44,706 nucleotides of DNA, taken from NCBI GenBank assembly GCA_001778235.1, contig MFGJ01000006.1:196254-240959 (forward strand), in the 5' to 3' direction. Positions 33,115 through 41,440 of this stretch are shown here, piece by piece (positions within the stretch are counted from its first letter, which is position 1; each line of letters opens with the position of its first letter). The notes under the pieces were generated by a model. The model worked only from the letters and a program-made list of their open reading frames with translations. It was not told the DNA's origin and did no database searches. Made by a program: the position numbers and the translations under genes. Origin of the DNA: Candidatus Falkowbacteria bacterium RIFOXYC2_FULL_36_12. Its GTDB lineage: Bacteria > Patescibacteriota > Patescibacteriia > UBA11705.

Positions 33115-33565
33115 GACAAATGGGAGATGCTGAAAACAGTACCCGGAGATCCTGAAACAAGTTCAGGATGACGAGTGGTGTGTAGTCCCGTCACTCTGAA
33201 CTTGTTTCAGGGTCTCCTGAATTTACATTAAAGTAAGGAATGAAAAATTGATTTGATTACAGAATTTAATTTGAATTTTGTAGAATTATACCCTGAAACA
33301 AGTTCAGGGTGACAAGTCGGGGTAAAGAATTATTCCCTGAAATCCATCTTCGTTAAAACTTCCGACTACGCTCTTTTGGGAGATTCGACGGACAAGTCGA
33401 TGGACAAGTAAATTCAGAGCCTGCCCTGAATTTAGTTCAGGGGTGACAAGTGGGAGATCCTGAAACAAGTTCAGGATGACGAGTGCAGGGGTTAGAATGA
33501 CGAGTGGTGTGTGGTCCCGTCACTCTGAACTTGTTTCAGAGTCTCCTGAATTGACATTAATAATA
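33115..33565. repeat. palindromic repeat cluster
   Basis: The 472-bp gap between def and priA holds no gene. Two copies of a composite unit (about 33147-33233 and 33457-33560) each contain GATCCTGAAACAAGTTCAGG, then ATGACGAGTG, then GTCCCGTCACTCTGAACTTG and a TTTCAG(G/A)GTCTCCTGAATT tail. Further palindromes are CCCTGAAACAAGTTCAGGG (33291-33309) and CCCTGAATTTAGTTCAGGGG (33425-33444). The family is shared with the cluster at 26190-26460. Confidence 0.85.
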
Positions 33566-33569
33566 CATA

Positions 33570-35453
33570 TTATACTACATTCAATGGTGTTTTGTCAATG
33601 TATGCATCGGTCGAAACTCCATTAAGTATTTCAGCTTCATATTTGATATTTCCTGGCATAAACTTGAGTAAAATATAATATCTGATTCGTCCCCGAACAT
33701 GATTTTTGTAAAACTTGTAGGGTTTTGAACAGCTAACCTTATATTTCAAACATATTGGAGCGATTTCATTATAAATCAGGGAAATATTGTGCTCTGCTAC
33801 TGATTGTTTTTCATCTTGAACAAAGATTTGAATCAATTGACTAAATGGGGGATATGAATATCTTTGCCGTGATTTTAACTCGTTGACATAATATTGCTGG
33901 TAGCTGTGACCCAGCTTTCTAATAGCTAAATTGTCTCTAAAGTTAGTCTGCAGAAAAATTGGTTCTGTATGATACAGGCGATATTTTGCAATCAAATCCT
34001 GAATTTGATCATAGGCTCGTTCGGTCGTATTAAAATCTGGATTATAAAAAATACTATCAATATGGACTAAAGCCATGAAATCATACTTTTCTATTATATC
34101 AATGGTTAGTGATCCAGCGGTAGTGATTAATATTGTTGGGGTACGATTAGCTTCAGTGGCAATGGATACTTTGGGAAATAGTTTGGTTATTTCTTCGACC
34201 AATTGTTCTTGGCCATAACCAAGGGCAACAAAATCATGCCCAGTACATTTTTGACAAGTAACAGAGTCGGAACTTTGCTTGCAATAAAAACAGTACAATT
34301 TTGATTGTGATAATGTGTAGGGGAGACTACACTTGGGGCAAGTAGGAATCTGACCACAATCACGACAGGTCGAAAAAGAAGCATAGCCACGCTTATTAAT
34401 GACGAGCAGAACTCTAAATTTGCTTACAAGCTTTGTTTTTATTTCATTTATTAATTTCTCTGACAAATAGGTAAAAGCTAAACGACGAACATCTTTCAGA
34501 TCAATTATTTTTAATTTACTGTTTGGCCACTGCTCACCAAGAGAAATTAATTGCCACTTTTCTTCACGCGCGCGATAAAAGTCAGCCACTTTTGGAGCTG
34601 GGCTGGAAAAAATCAGTTGACTAGAGTAAATTTTCTGAATTTGCCTGGCAACTTCAAGAGCATTAAACCTAGGTTCTTGATCCCAATTGATATGATCATC
34701 TGAATGGATATCATCTACGAACATTATTTTCAAATTGCAAAATGGAGCAAATAGAGCAGACCGAGTGCCAATAATTATATTTTTTTTATTATCTTTTATA
34801 CTTTGATAAATTTGATTGTAGCGAGATTTACTAGTAAAAAGTTGGCTATCAACTACAGCGATTGTATCCTGAAACTTTACTGGGATAAAACGCAGAAATT
34901 GTTGAATACTATTTTTATGTGGGAAAATAAAAGCAATTTGTGACAATTTCAGATCAACTTGCTCAATCAAATCAACCATCAGCTCAAATTTGAATTTTGT
35001 ATCATAACTGATTGATAAATAATTTTTCTTGTCGCCCAAAATTTTTTTTGTTAGCTGATGACTTTGGTCAGAACATTTTATGGTTCTATCCCCAGAAATA
35101 ACTATTGGCAAAGTTATAGTAACTTTGTTCTTCAGAGGCTCTGGGAGCATCATCCTGACGGTGGCTGTAAGTGAATAATGATAATAGTTGGCAAACCATT
35201 TAGCCAAAGCCAATTGTTCAGCTTTAATCAATGGGACAGATGATTCAATTGAAGTAATTTGTTTCAAGTTTTCAAATTCAGAATTGTCCGACAACTCAAG
35301 AACAACACCAAATACTTGCCCTGCACGAAAGGGAATTTTTACTAGACTGCCGAGCCTAATTACTGGTTGCAGAGACTCTGGGACTTTGTAATCAAAACAA
35401 TCTATCTGTCTTGGCAGTTTGCGGAAAAGCATGATTTTGGCAATGTTTTTCAT
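33570..35453 (-). CDS. priA: PriA homologue (primosomal N'), ATPase motifs degenerate
   Basis: The 627-residue protein is colinear with PriA: 3' DNA-binding domain at 1-105 (VRLGSLVKIPFRAGQVFGVV, LAKWFANYYHYSLTATVRMMLPE), helicase domain remnants, the zinc region with eight Cys (CRDC at 363-366, CPKC 372-375, CFYC 388-391, CQKC 400-403) and the C-terminal domain (SYPPFSQLIQIFV). NIIIGTRSALFAPFCNL (225-241) and NKRGYASFSTCRDC are conserved. However, the Walker A site (GVTGSGKT in PriA) is replaced around 143-158 by KNYLSISYDTKFKFEL, the DEEH box reads DDIH (247-250), and the QVAGRAGR motif is absent near 482-498. Like actinobacterial PriA it probably lacks helicase activity and may only recognise forks or recruit the replicative helicase. 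Confidence 0.9.
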   Translation of the reverse strand: MKNIAKIMLFRKLPRQIDCFDYKVPESLQPVIRLGSLVKIPFRAGQVFGVVLELSDNSEFENLKQITSIESSVPLIKAEQLALAKWFANYYHYSLTATVRMMLPEPLKNKVTITLPIVISGDRTIKCSDQSHQLTKKILGDKKNYLSISYDTKFKFELMVDLIEQVDLKLSQIAFIFPHKNSIQQFLRFIPVKFQDTIAVVDSQLFTSKSRYNQIYQSIKDNKKNIIIGTRSALFAPFCNLKIMFVDDIHSDDHINWDQEPRFNALEVARQIQKIYSSQLIFSSPAPKVADFYRAREEKWQLISLGEQWPNSKLKIIDLKDVRRLAFTYLSEKLINEIKTKLVSKFRVLLVINKRGYASFSTCRDCGQIPTCPKCSLPYTLSQSKLYCFYCKQSSDSVTCQKCTGHDFVALGYGQEQLVEEITKLFPKVSIATEANRTPTILITTAGSLTIDIIEKYDFMALVHIDSIFYNPDFNTTERAYDQIQDLIAKYRLYHTEPIFLQTNFRDNLAIRKLGHSYQQYYVNELKSRQRYSYPPFSQLIQIFVQDEKQSVAEHNISLIYNEIAPICLKYKVSCSKPYKFYKNHVRGRIRYYILLKFMPGNIKYEAEILNGVSTDAYIDKTPLNVV

Positions 35454-35507
35454 ACCTATGTTTTAACACATTTTTTTTCAAGAATAAAGATTTTCTTCAA
35501 TTTTGTT

Positions 35508-35532
35508 TGGATAAAAAATAGGGGATAACCCC
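35508..35532 (-). terminator. terminator after the LigB-like gene
   Basis: On the minus strand GGGG (35529-35532) and CCCC (35521-35524) close an TTAT loop, followed by TATTTTTTATCC. It lies between the LigB-like gene and priA, suggesting priA is transcribed separately. Confidence 0.6.
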
Positions 35533-35559
35533 CAAATTTTTCTAGACGACCTATTTAAA

Positions 35560-36348
35560 CTATTTTAATTTAAATTCAGCCACCAGATGCCCAATACCAA
35601 AAGGTGACTCATAATTCAATACCTGAAAATCATAATTCATGTTTTTTATAACACCGAGCATGATTAGAATACTGCGCAGTCCGCATTCAGCCGCGTCTTC
35701 AACCATGGCCTTGTCTAAATTTAGAATACTTTCAACCTTTTTCTGCTTGAGAAGCTGGATTATTTTTTTATCAAATTCTTTGGCATTGGGTGAGAAACCA
35801 GCTGGTGCTTTTGGTGTCAGTTTGTGGCTAAGTTCTGCTGAAGCAATAATAGCTACTCGCTTGTCTTCACGATAAATTGCTTCTTTCAAGGCTTCACCAA
35901 ACTTTAGATGTTGTTCATAGCTCAAAAATGAATAATTTATTGGCACAATCTTGAAGTTTTTGTAGTTTTCAGCCAAGTAAATCAAAGGAACGGCTGTGGC
36001 ATAATCAATATCAGTAAGTGATTTCAAAGACAAAGACATAGAACTTTCAACTTGCTCCTTGAAACGGTTGATAAAACCAATATCACCTTTGTAAACTTGA
36101 TTGGTTTGAAAATCTCCAAACTCACCAAAATTAACTTTGTATTCTGGCAAAGTATTGATACTAAAAGCTTCAGGATAAATATCACCATGAGAAGTTAGAA
36201 CAATCACTAAATCTGGTCTAGTTGATTCAAAATCCTGACGCAAAATTTTTATTGCTTCAATTGTTTTTTGTAATTTTTTAATATTTTCTTTGCCAATACT
36301 CGGAATGAGAAGAGGCGAATGAGGCAATATAGCTGAAAATACGAGCAT
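35560..36348 (-). CDS. LigB/MEMO-like protein (AmmeMemoRadiSam B / extradiol dioxygenase subunit B fold)
   Basis: The 262-residue protein has the class III extradiol dioxygenase B-subunit fold shared with MEMO. It starts with VFSAILPHSPLLIP (metal-type His10), then DLVIVLTSHGDIYPEAFSI, DYATAVPLIYLAE, KIVPINYSFLSYEQHLKFG and VAIIASAELSHKL. These give the usual His/Asp ligand positions for a metal site. Relatives open catechol rings, while the MEMO branch has redox or unknown roles. No aromatic degradation genes are present and the neighbour is a secreted wall-related protein, so a MEMO-type role is more likely than catabolism. Function unproven. Confidence 0.8.
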   Translation of the reverse strand: MLVFSAILPHSPLLIPSIGKENIKKLQKTIEAIKILRQDFESTRPDLVIVLTSHGDIYPEAFSINTLPEYKVNFGEFGDFQTNQVYKGDIGFINRFKEQVESSMSLSLKSLTDIDYATAVPLIYLAENYKNFKIVPINYSFLSYEQHLKFGEALKEAIYREDKRVAIIASAELSHKLTPKAPAGFSPNAKEFDKKIIQLLKQKKVESILNLDKAMVEDAAECGLRSILIMLGVIKNMNYDFQVLNYESPFGIGHLVAEFKLK

Positions 36349-36396
36349 AGATTGAAATAAAACTACTTCAAATTAGAAATTAAAATAGAAAATTAC

Positions 36397-37764
36397 TTAT
36401 TCCTTGAATGAAAGATCCAGGGCTTGGCCAAGTGGCAGTACAGCTAAAGAATTTTCAGAAACAACTTTGATTTCAGTCCATTTGAATCCAAGTCTTTCAA
36501 AAACCTCTGCAGTTAAAATTGGTTTTTTCTGTCCACCAGAAACCAGATATACTAAAGGATTTTGGCTAGATTTGAGTAATTCTCCTTCACGAAACTTAAT
36601 TATATCACCTTGGTCGTATTTTTCAAGCTCTTCGGGTGAAACAGGTTGAATTGGGTATTTAGGATAATTTATGGTCATTATCTCTTGGGCAATCAAAGGG
36701 TGACTAACGCCATTTTGGACAAAGAAAATTGCACCAGTCTGATTGTTTTGGAGCAGAGCTCCCATGGGATAAGTGCTCTTGATTGTGATTTCTTCACCAA
36801 GATTATAATCAACTAACTCATCATTTTTTACGCTAACAACTTCTAACATATTGAAACCAAGGTTTCGGAATGTTTCCATTGAGTCAATATGTTTTATCTC
36901 ATCATTTACCAGTAAATAAATTGCACCATCTTCATTTAGCAACAATGAATAATTGGCAAATCTAATGGCTGAACCAAGTTCATATTTTTCAAGTTCAGAC
37001 TGATCAACAAACAATATTTTATTGGGATCAAATCTGGAAATCAGTGAAGACATACTGGCAAAGGGTTTTTTCTCGCCGTATTGAATCAAGTAAACGGTTG
37101 GATTGCTATAACTACGAAGCAGTGAACCGTCAGGATAATATTGTTTGAACCATCTCTGCCAGATTTTCCAAAACAAATAATTGCCGTGAATGTGTGGAGT
37201 GTAGCTGTACAAATTGGCTGTTGCCTGGGAACTTGGAGTTACCTCTGTGCCGTCTATATTATATTTTTGACCAACTTGTTTGAAAGCGTTTGGGTGATCA
37301 GAATACCAACGAATCCGCTCCGTCGCCTTTGTTACTTGATTTTCAAATCCTCTAAACTTTTGAATATCTGGATCGTCCATACTACAACTATCACAAACAG
37401 CATAACCCATGGCCCAGTCATATTGTTTTTGGCTTGGTGACAAGTCTTCAACAATGCTTTGTTCTTTCTGGAGCATGACCAAAATAAATTTTGGATTTAT
37501 CTTGGAGTTTTGGGCTGAAGTAAAAATAACTTCTGCCGCTGTTTTGGTAAGCCCGCTAGCATCAATCATGACATAACTTGCCAGACTGGAGTTTTTTAGT
37601 TCAAGAAATTTCTGGATATCTGTCAAATTCATGGAATTAAAATCATAGAGCTCCAGGTCACTCAAGATAAAATTTTGGTTGAACTCTGCTGCCTGTAGCT
37701 GACTGAAGGGGAACAAAGTACAAAGAAAAGCCACAATTAGAATTGATATTTTTATTTTTTTCAT
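36397..37764 (-). CDS. secreted lysozyme-like protein with four C-terminal repeats
   Basis: A signal peptide (SILIVAFLCTLFPFSQLQA, cleavage near residue 26) precedes a domain of about 165 residues with INPKFILVMLQKEQSIVEDL, YDWAMGYAVCDSCSMDDP and NLYSYTPHIHGNYLFWKIWQRWF. This block recurs in secreted, lysozyme/transglycosylase-like proteins in which the Glu of KEQS is the likely catalytic residue. Four units of about 58-65 residues follow (start near 197, 255, 312 and 378), each of the type L.....N..(V/I)Y.(V/I)..G.K.P......F...... ending in Y.LG..I.F. They resemble wall- or surface-binding repeats. It is probably an envelope peptidoglycan hydrolase. Confidence 0.75.
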   Translation of the reverse strand: MKKIKISILIVAFLCTLFPFSQLQAAEFNQNFILSDLELYDFNSMNLTDIQKFLELKNSSLASYVMIDASGLTKTAAEVIFTSAQNSKINPKFILVMLQKEQSIVEDLSPSQKQYDWAMGYAVCDSCSMDDPDIQKFRGFENQVTKATERIRWYSDHPNAFKQVGQKYNIDGTEVTPSSQATANLYSYTPHIHGNYLFWKIWQRWFKQYYPDGSLLRSYSNPTVYLIQYGEKKPFASMSSLISRFDPNKILFVDQSELEKYELGSAIRFANYSLLLNEDGAIYLLVNDEIKHIDSMETFRNLGFNMLEVVSVKNDELVDYNLGEEITIKSTYPMGALLQNNQTGAIFFVQNGVSHPLIAQEIMTINYPKYPIQPVSPEELEKYDQGDIIKFREGELLKSSQNPLVYLVSGGQKKPILTAEVFERLGFKWTEIKVVSENSLAVLPLGQALDLSFKE

Positions 37765-37832
37765 AAAATTTTATTATTTATTCAGACATATTATAGCATA
37801 GAAAATCCCCAGATGCTATTTGTCTATTTTTA

Positions 37833-37866
37833 CAAAAAAAACAGTTTGAGATTTATCAAACTGTTT
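37833..37866 (-). terminator. terminator at the end of the clpB unit
   Basis: On the minus strand AACAGTTTGA (37856-37865) and TCAAACTGTT (37840-37849) form a perfect 10-bp stem followed by TTTTTTTGT. The stop codon of the small orphan gene lies within the stem. Confidence 0.9.
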
Positions 37867-38218
37867 CAGAAGAAACAACGCTATAGCTGATTGACCACTT
37901 TAGCAAACTACAGTCTCTGGGTTTGGTAGACCCAAGTTGTTGCCAAATATTTGTTTGTTCAGCTAGACGAATCATTAATTTCAATAAACTTCGACCTTGG
38001 AATTCAATCAAAGCTAAAGTGTGTGAATTCAATGTCATGTCAATCAAATATTGCTCAACAGCTGATTCGATTGTTTGCCACCAAACTGTTCGCAATACCT
38101 CGGCATTACCATTTTCCAAGCGAGAAGCCACCCATTCAGTATACACCTGTTCAGCGAATTGCTTGATAATTTTTCGTCTTTTAGCAAAACCATTAATTAT
38201 TTCAACTGGATTTGACAT
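37856..38218 (-). CDS. small orphan protein downstream of clpB
   Basis: With the start at the ATG at 38216-38218 this is a 120-residue, basic, helical, Trp-rich protein (FAEQVYTEWVASRLENG, LRTVWWQTIESAVEQYLI, LIEFQGRSLLKLMIRLAEQ). I recognise no family. A longer frame to 38269 would overlap clpB, but AAAGGAGGGCG sits just before the internal ATG and decides the start. The gene starts 16 bp after the clpB stop and ends in a strong terminator, so it should be cotranscribed with clpB under CIRCE control. A stress-related partner of ClpB is a reasonable idea but unproven. Confidence 0.65.
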   Translation of the reverse strand: MSNPVEIINGFAKRRKIIKQFAEQVYTEWVASRLENGNAEVLRTVWWQTIESAVEQYLIDMTLNSHTLALIEFQGRSLLKLMIRLAEQTNIWQQLGSTKPRDCSLLKWSISYSVVSSETV

Positions 38219-38234
38219 TGCTCGCCCTCCTTTT

Positions 38235-40862
38235 TCAAGCGAAAACAACTGCACGCTGATTCCAGTCAACCTTGACCTGATGTTTTACTTTATTTTTTAT
38301 AATTTGTAAAGCCAATTGATCCAAAATAGTACTCTGGATTAGTCGTTTTAATGGTCGTGCGCCAAAAGCTGGATCATAACCTTGTTTCGCCAACATGTCC
38401 TTTATCGCGTCTGTAAACTCGATAACAATGTCTTTTTGCTGTAATCTTTGTTTGACTTTTTGCAGTTGCAAATCAACTATGTTTCTAATATCTTGCTTTG
38501 ACAAACCATCAAAAATTATGGTTTCATCTATTCTATTTAGGAATTCTGGCTTAAAATATTCTTGCAGTAAATTCATAACTTGCTCTTTTACTGCTTTTTC
38601 TTTGCTCTTGATTGTTTCTGTTTGACCAAAGCCTAAATCTTGTTTTTTGGCTGATGATAAAATTATATCACTACCAATATTAGATGTCATTATTACAATT
38701 GTATTTTTGAAATTTACCACTCTACCTTTGGCATCGGTAAGACGGCCATCATCCAAAATTTGTAATAAAACATTAAAAACATCTGGATGAGCTTTTTCGA
38801 TTTCATCAAAAAGTATTACAGAATATGGGCGTTTTCTGATTTTTTCAGTTAATTGTCCACCTTCCTCATAACCAATATACCCTGGAGGCGAACCAATAAA
38901 TTTCGAGACTGCATGCTTTTCCATATATTCACTCATATCAACTCGGATAATCGCACTCTCGTCATCAAACATAAATTCTGCCAAAGCTTTACCCAGCTCG
39001 GTTTTTCCAACTCCAGTTGGACCAAGAAACAGAAATGATCCAATTGGTTTGTCTTCTTCTGACAACCCGACTCGTGATCGGCGAAGTGCATTGGCGACTG
39101 CTTGGATTGCCGGCTTTTGGCCAATGACTCTTTTGCCCAACTCAACTTCAGCATTAGCCAGTCGTTCGATCTCTGATTGCAACATTTTTTTGACCGGAAT
39201 TCCTGTCCATTTAGCCACAACAGAGGCTATATCCTCATCATCAACTTCTTCTTTTAAGATTTGCCTTCCACCAGGACCAGTTTGGATTGTCTTTAATTTT
39301 AATCGACTGCCCTGTATTTTTTCTTCAAGTTCTGGAATTTTGCCATATCTGATTTCAGCGACTTTATCAAACTCTGATTGTCTCTCAAGTATATCTGATT
39401 CTTGTTTTAATTTATCAATTTCTTTTTGAGCAGTTTGCATTGAATTAATAATTTCTTTTTCTTTTTTCCAATGCAGTTCAAGTTCATTGGCTTTTTCTTT
39501 GATTTCAGCAATTTCTTTTTTTATTTCTTCCAATCTTGACTTGGCAGTGTCGGTTTTTTCTTTTTCCAAAGCTTTTTTCTCAATTTCAAATTTCATTAGC
39601 TTGCGTTTAGCTTGGTCAAGATCTTCTGGCATACTATTTAATTCAATTCGAAGCGCTGAAGTAGCTTCATCAATCAAATCTATGGCTTTGTCTGGTAAAA
39701 ATCTATCAGTAATATATCGACTTGATAATTTCGCGGCAGAAACAATTGCATCATCAGTGATGCGAACACCATGATGAATTTCATACTTTTCTTTTATTCC
39801 ACGCAAAATCGCAATTGTATCTTCAACCGATGGTTCATAAATATAAATTGGTTGAAATCGTCTTTCGAGGGCTTGGTCTTTTTCAATGTGTCTCTGGTAT
39901 TCTTTGATAGTAGTTGCGCCAATACAACGAAGTTCACCTCGGGCTAAAGCTGGTTTAAGGAGGTTTGAAGCATCCATTGAACCTTCAGAAGAACCAGCTC
40001 CGACAATAGTATGAAGCTCATCAATAAAAATTATATATTGATCATTTGAAGCTTTTATTTCTCTTAAAACTGCTCTCAAGCGATCTTCAAATTCACCTCG
40101 AAACTTTGCCCCAGCAATCATTGAGCCAATGTCTATTGACAAGACTTCTTTATTTTTCAAATTTTCTGGGACATCACCAGAGACGATTCTTTGGGCCAGA
40201 CCTTCAACCACAGCTGTCTTACCCGTCCCAGGCTCACCAATCAAGACCGGGTTATTTTTTGTTCTTCGTGAAAGTACTTGCAAAATTCTGCGAATTTCTT
40301 CGTCTCGGCCAATGACTGGATCAAGCTTTTCTTTTCTTGCCAAGTCTGTAAGGTTCAAAGAATATTTTTCTAGAGCTTGGTATTTTGCTTCTGGCTCTGG
40401 TGAATCAACTTTTTGAGCTCCGCGGACTTCTTCAAGAATTGACAAAACACTTTTGTCATCAATACCTAAACTATTTAAAATTAATTGAGTATCTGACTTT
40501 GTTCGGAGCAAAGCTAAAAATAAATGTTCGGTTGAAATAAAATCATCGCCAAGTTCCTTGGCAATTTTTCCTGCAAAAACAACAACCATATTCATTTGTG
40601 GAGTAACCATGACTTGTCCGGCTGGTGCAGATTCAACCTGACCAATAGGTAATTGATTTAGTATTTCTTCAGTTTTTCTAATAATCAAATTTATATCAGC
40701 ATCTAATTTCTTTATAATCGTGACAACAACACTATCCTCCTGCATTAACAAAGAATAGAGTAGGTGAATAATGTCAAGCTGTGCATGGTTTTTTTCATAC
40801 ATTAATGCTTGGGCTTCCTGCAAAGCCTGCTGTGAACGAGTTGTAAATTTATTTAAATCCAT
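38235..40862 (-). CDS. clpB: ATP-dependent chaperone ClpB
   Basis: The 875-residue protein is a full-length ClpB disaggregase. The N-domain is at 1-145 ([16 protein letters not shown]). AAA1 carries Walker A GEPGTGKT at 209-216, [12 protein letters not shown], and an arginine-finger RRFQPIYI. The coiled-coil M-domain follows at about 410-530. AAA2 carries GPTGVGKT near 613, [15 protein letters not shown] and [11 protein letters not shown]. It rescues aggregated proteins with DnaK. Length matches the family. The promoter and CIRCE operator upstream mark it as a heat-shock gene, and a small orphan gene is cotranscribed behind it. Confidence 0.97.
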   Translation of the reverse strand: MDLNKFTTRSQQALQEAQALMYEKNHAQLDIIHLLYSLLMQEDSVVVTIIKKLDADINLIIRKTEEILNQLPIGQVESAPAGQVMVTPQMNMVVVFAGKIAKELGDDFISTEHLFLALLRTKSDTQLILNSLGIDDKSVLSILEEVRGAQKVDSPEPEAKYQALEKYSLNLTDLARKEKLDPVIGRDEEIRRILQVLSRRTKNNPVLIGEPGTGKTAVVEGLAQRIVSGDVPENLKNKEVLSIDIGSMIAGAKFRGEFEDRLRAVLREIKASNDQYIIFIDELHTIVGAGSSEGSMDASNLLKPALARGELRCIGATTIKEYQRHIEKDQALERRFQPIYIYEPSVEDTIAILRGIKEKYEIHHGVRITDDAIVSAAKLSSRYITDRFLPDKAIDLIDEATSALRIELNSMPEDLDQAKRKLMKFEIEKKALEKEKTDTAKSRLEEIKKEIAEIKEKANELELHWKKEKEIINSMQTAQKEIDKLKQESDILERQSEFDKVAEIRYGKIPELEEKIQGSRLKLKTIQTGPGGRQILKEEVDDEDIASVVAKWTGIPVKKMLQSEIERLANAEVELGKRVIGQKPAIQAVANALRRSRVGLSEEDKPIGSFLFLGPTGVGKTELGKALAEFMFDDESAIIRVDMSEYMEKHAVSKFIGSPPGYIGYEEGGQLTEKIRKRPYSVILFDEIEKAHPDVFNVLLQILDDGRLTDAKGRVVNFKNTIVIMTSNIGSDIILSSAKKQDLGFGQTETIKSKEKAVKEQVMNLLQEYFKPEFLNRIDETIIFDGLSKQDIRNIVDLQLQKVKQRLQQKDIVIEFTDAIKDMLAKQGYDPAFGARPLKRLIQSTILDQLALQIIKNKVKHQVKVDWNQRAVVFA

Positions 40863-40972
40863 ATGTATTGAGATTATAAATTAGAAATATCAAATTCCTA
40901 ACGCGATTGATGTATTTGAAAATGAATTAAGTAAGATATTTGAAATTTGTAAATTGTTGTTCATTTTTTATA

Positions 40973-40999
40973 TTAGCAGTCTTAATCAATGAGTGCTAA
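40973..40999 (-). promoter_or_regulatory. CIRCE operator (HrcA-binding site)
   Basis: On the minus strand the sequence is TTAGCACTC, nine bases, GACTGCTAA. The CIRCE consensus is TTAGCACTC-N9-GAGTGCTAA, so one half is perfect and the other has a single mismatch, with the exact 9-bp spacing. It lies just downstream of the clpB -10 box, overlapping the expected start point, where bound HrcA would block transcription. HrcA itself is not in the window. Confidence 0.93.
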
Positions 41000-41003
41000 T
41001 TTT

Positions 41004-41031
41004 ATTATAACCTGATTAATAATTGTGTCAA
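41004..41031 (-). promoter_or_regulatory. consensus sigma70 promoter of clpB
   Basis: On the minus strand TTGACA (41026-41031) and TATAAT (41004-41009) are both perfect, with 16 bp between. The CIRCE operator follows directly. The leader to the ATG at 40862 is about 135 nt, AT-rich, with nothing else recognised. Confidence 0.93.
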
Positions 41032-41074
41032 GAGTGTTATAACTGTGCAAAACAAAAATAATTAATAGTCCAGA

Positions 41075-41365
41075 CAAACAAAACCGGGTAGAAATTTTCT
41101 AACCGGCTTTGCCCTCCCTTAGGGTACAAGGCGTTGTAGTTGCAGGACCAGCGGAATCCCGCCGATACTTCTAACTGCCTCTTCATGAATCACCCTACGG
41201 GCAGTCTGACGGTTAGCTTCTTTGCCGTCAGGTGAGAGCTCGAGCCGAAAGCTCGAACATCGTTGGAAACTCCTGCCTCTGGGGCAGTGCTGGAACAACC
41301 TGCAGGCCAGGCACGCCAAATATTCTTCGTGAAGCATGACAGACCTCCTCTCCGTCGCTTCACGG
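41075..41365 (-). ncRNA. GC-rich hairpin-dense unit: structured RNA or 72-aa gene
   Basis: This block is much richer in GC than its surroundings, as structural RNAs are in AT-rich genomes. On the minus strand it begins with a 14-bp hairpin (CGTGAAGC-GACGGA / TCTGTC-AT-GCTTCACG, 41328-41364) whose loop is GAGGAGG. Further hairpins are at 41239-41257 (CGAGC/GCTCG), 41207-41230 (TGACGG/CCGTCA), 41174-41205 (ACTGCC/GGCAGT) and 41150-41161. A terminator stem CCGGTTAGAAA/TTTCTACCCGG with TTTTG ends it at about 41080-41105. It lacks the conserved cores of RNase P RNA, tmRNA, SRP RNA and 6S RNA that I know. Alternatively, an ORF from ATG 41335-41337 to 41119 encodes 72 residues using the looped GAGGAGG as ribosome-binding site. 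Confidence 0.5.
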
Positions 41366-41415
41366 ACAAGGACAACTGCTTTGTCTTTCTATTTAAATAA
41401 TAACATTAAAAATGC

Positions 41416-41421
41416 TATAAT
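41416..41421 (+). promoter_or_regulatory. candidate -10 box (TATAAT) for the TagA-Nudix gene
   Basis: A perfect TATAAT lies 20 bp before the ATG at 41441. TTTAAA at 41392-41397 could be a weak -35 with 18-bp spacing. The leader would be very short. Confidence 0.45.
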
Positions 41422-41440
41422 TCAAATAACTTTAGATTAT

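Noticed and set aside
39049-39429. Plus-strand open frames opposite clpB
   Set aside because: They are Ser-rich antisense shadows of conserved ClpB coding sequence.
41075-41365. RNase P RNA, tmRNA, SRP RNA or 6S RNA identity for the GC-rich block
   Set aside because: I could not find GAGGAAAGUCC-type P4 sequence, a tRNA-like ACCA end, the GGAAG SRP apical core or a 6S-type central bubble on either strand.
41336-41440. N-terminal extension of the TagA-Nudix protein back to 41336
   Set aside because: The extra 35 residues overlap the GC-rich hairpin block, resemble nothing in the family, and a TATAAT box lies just before the ATG at 41441.
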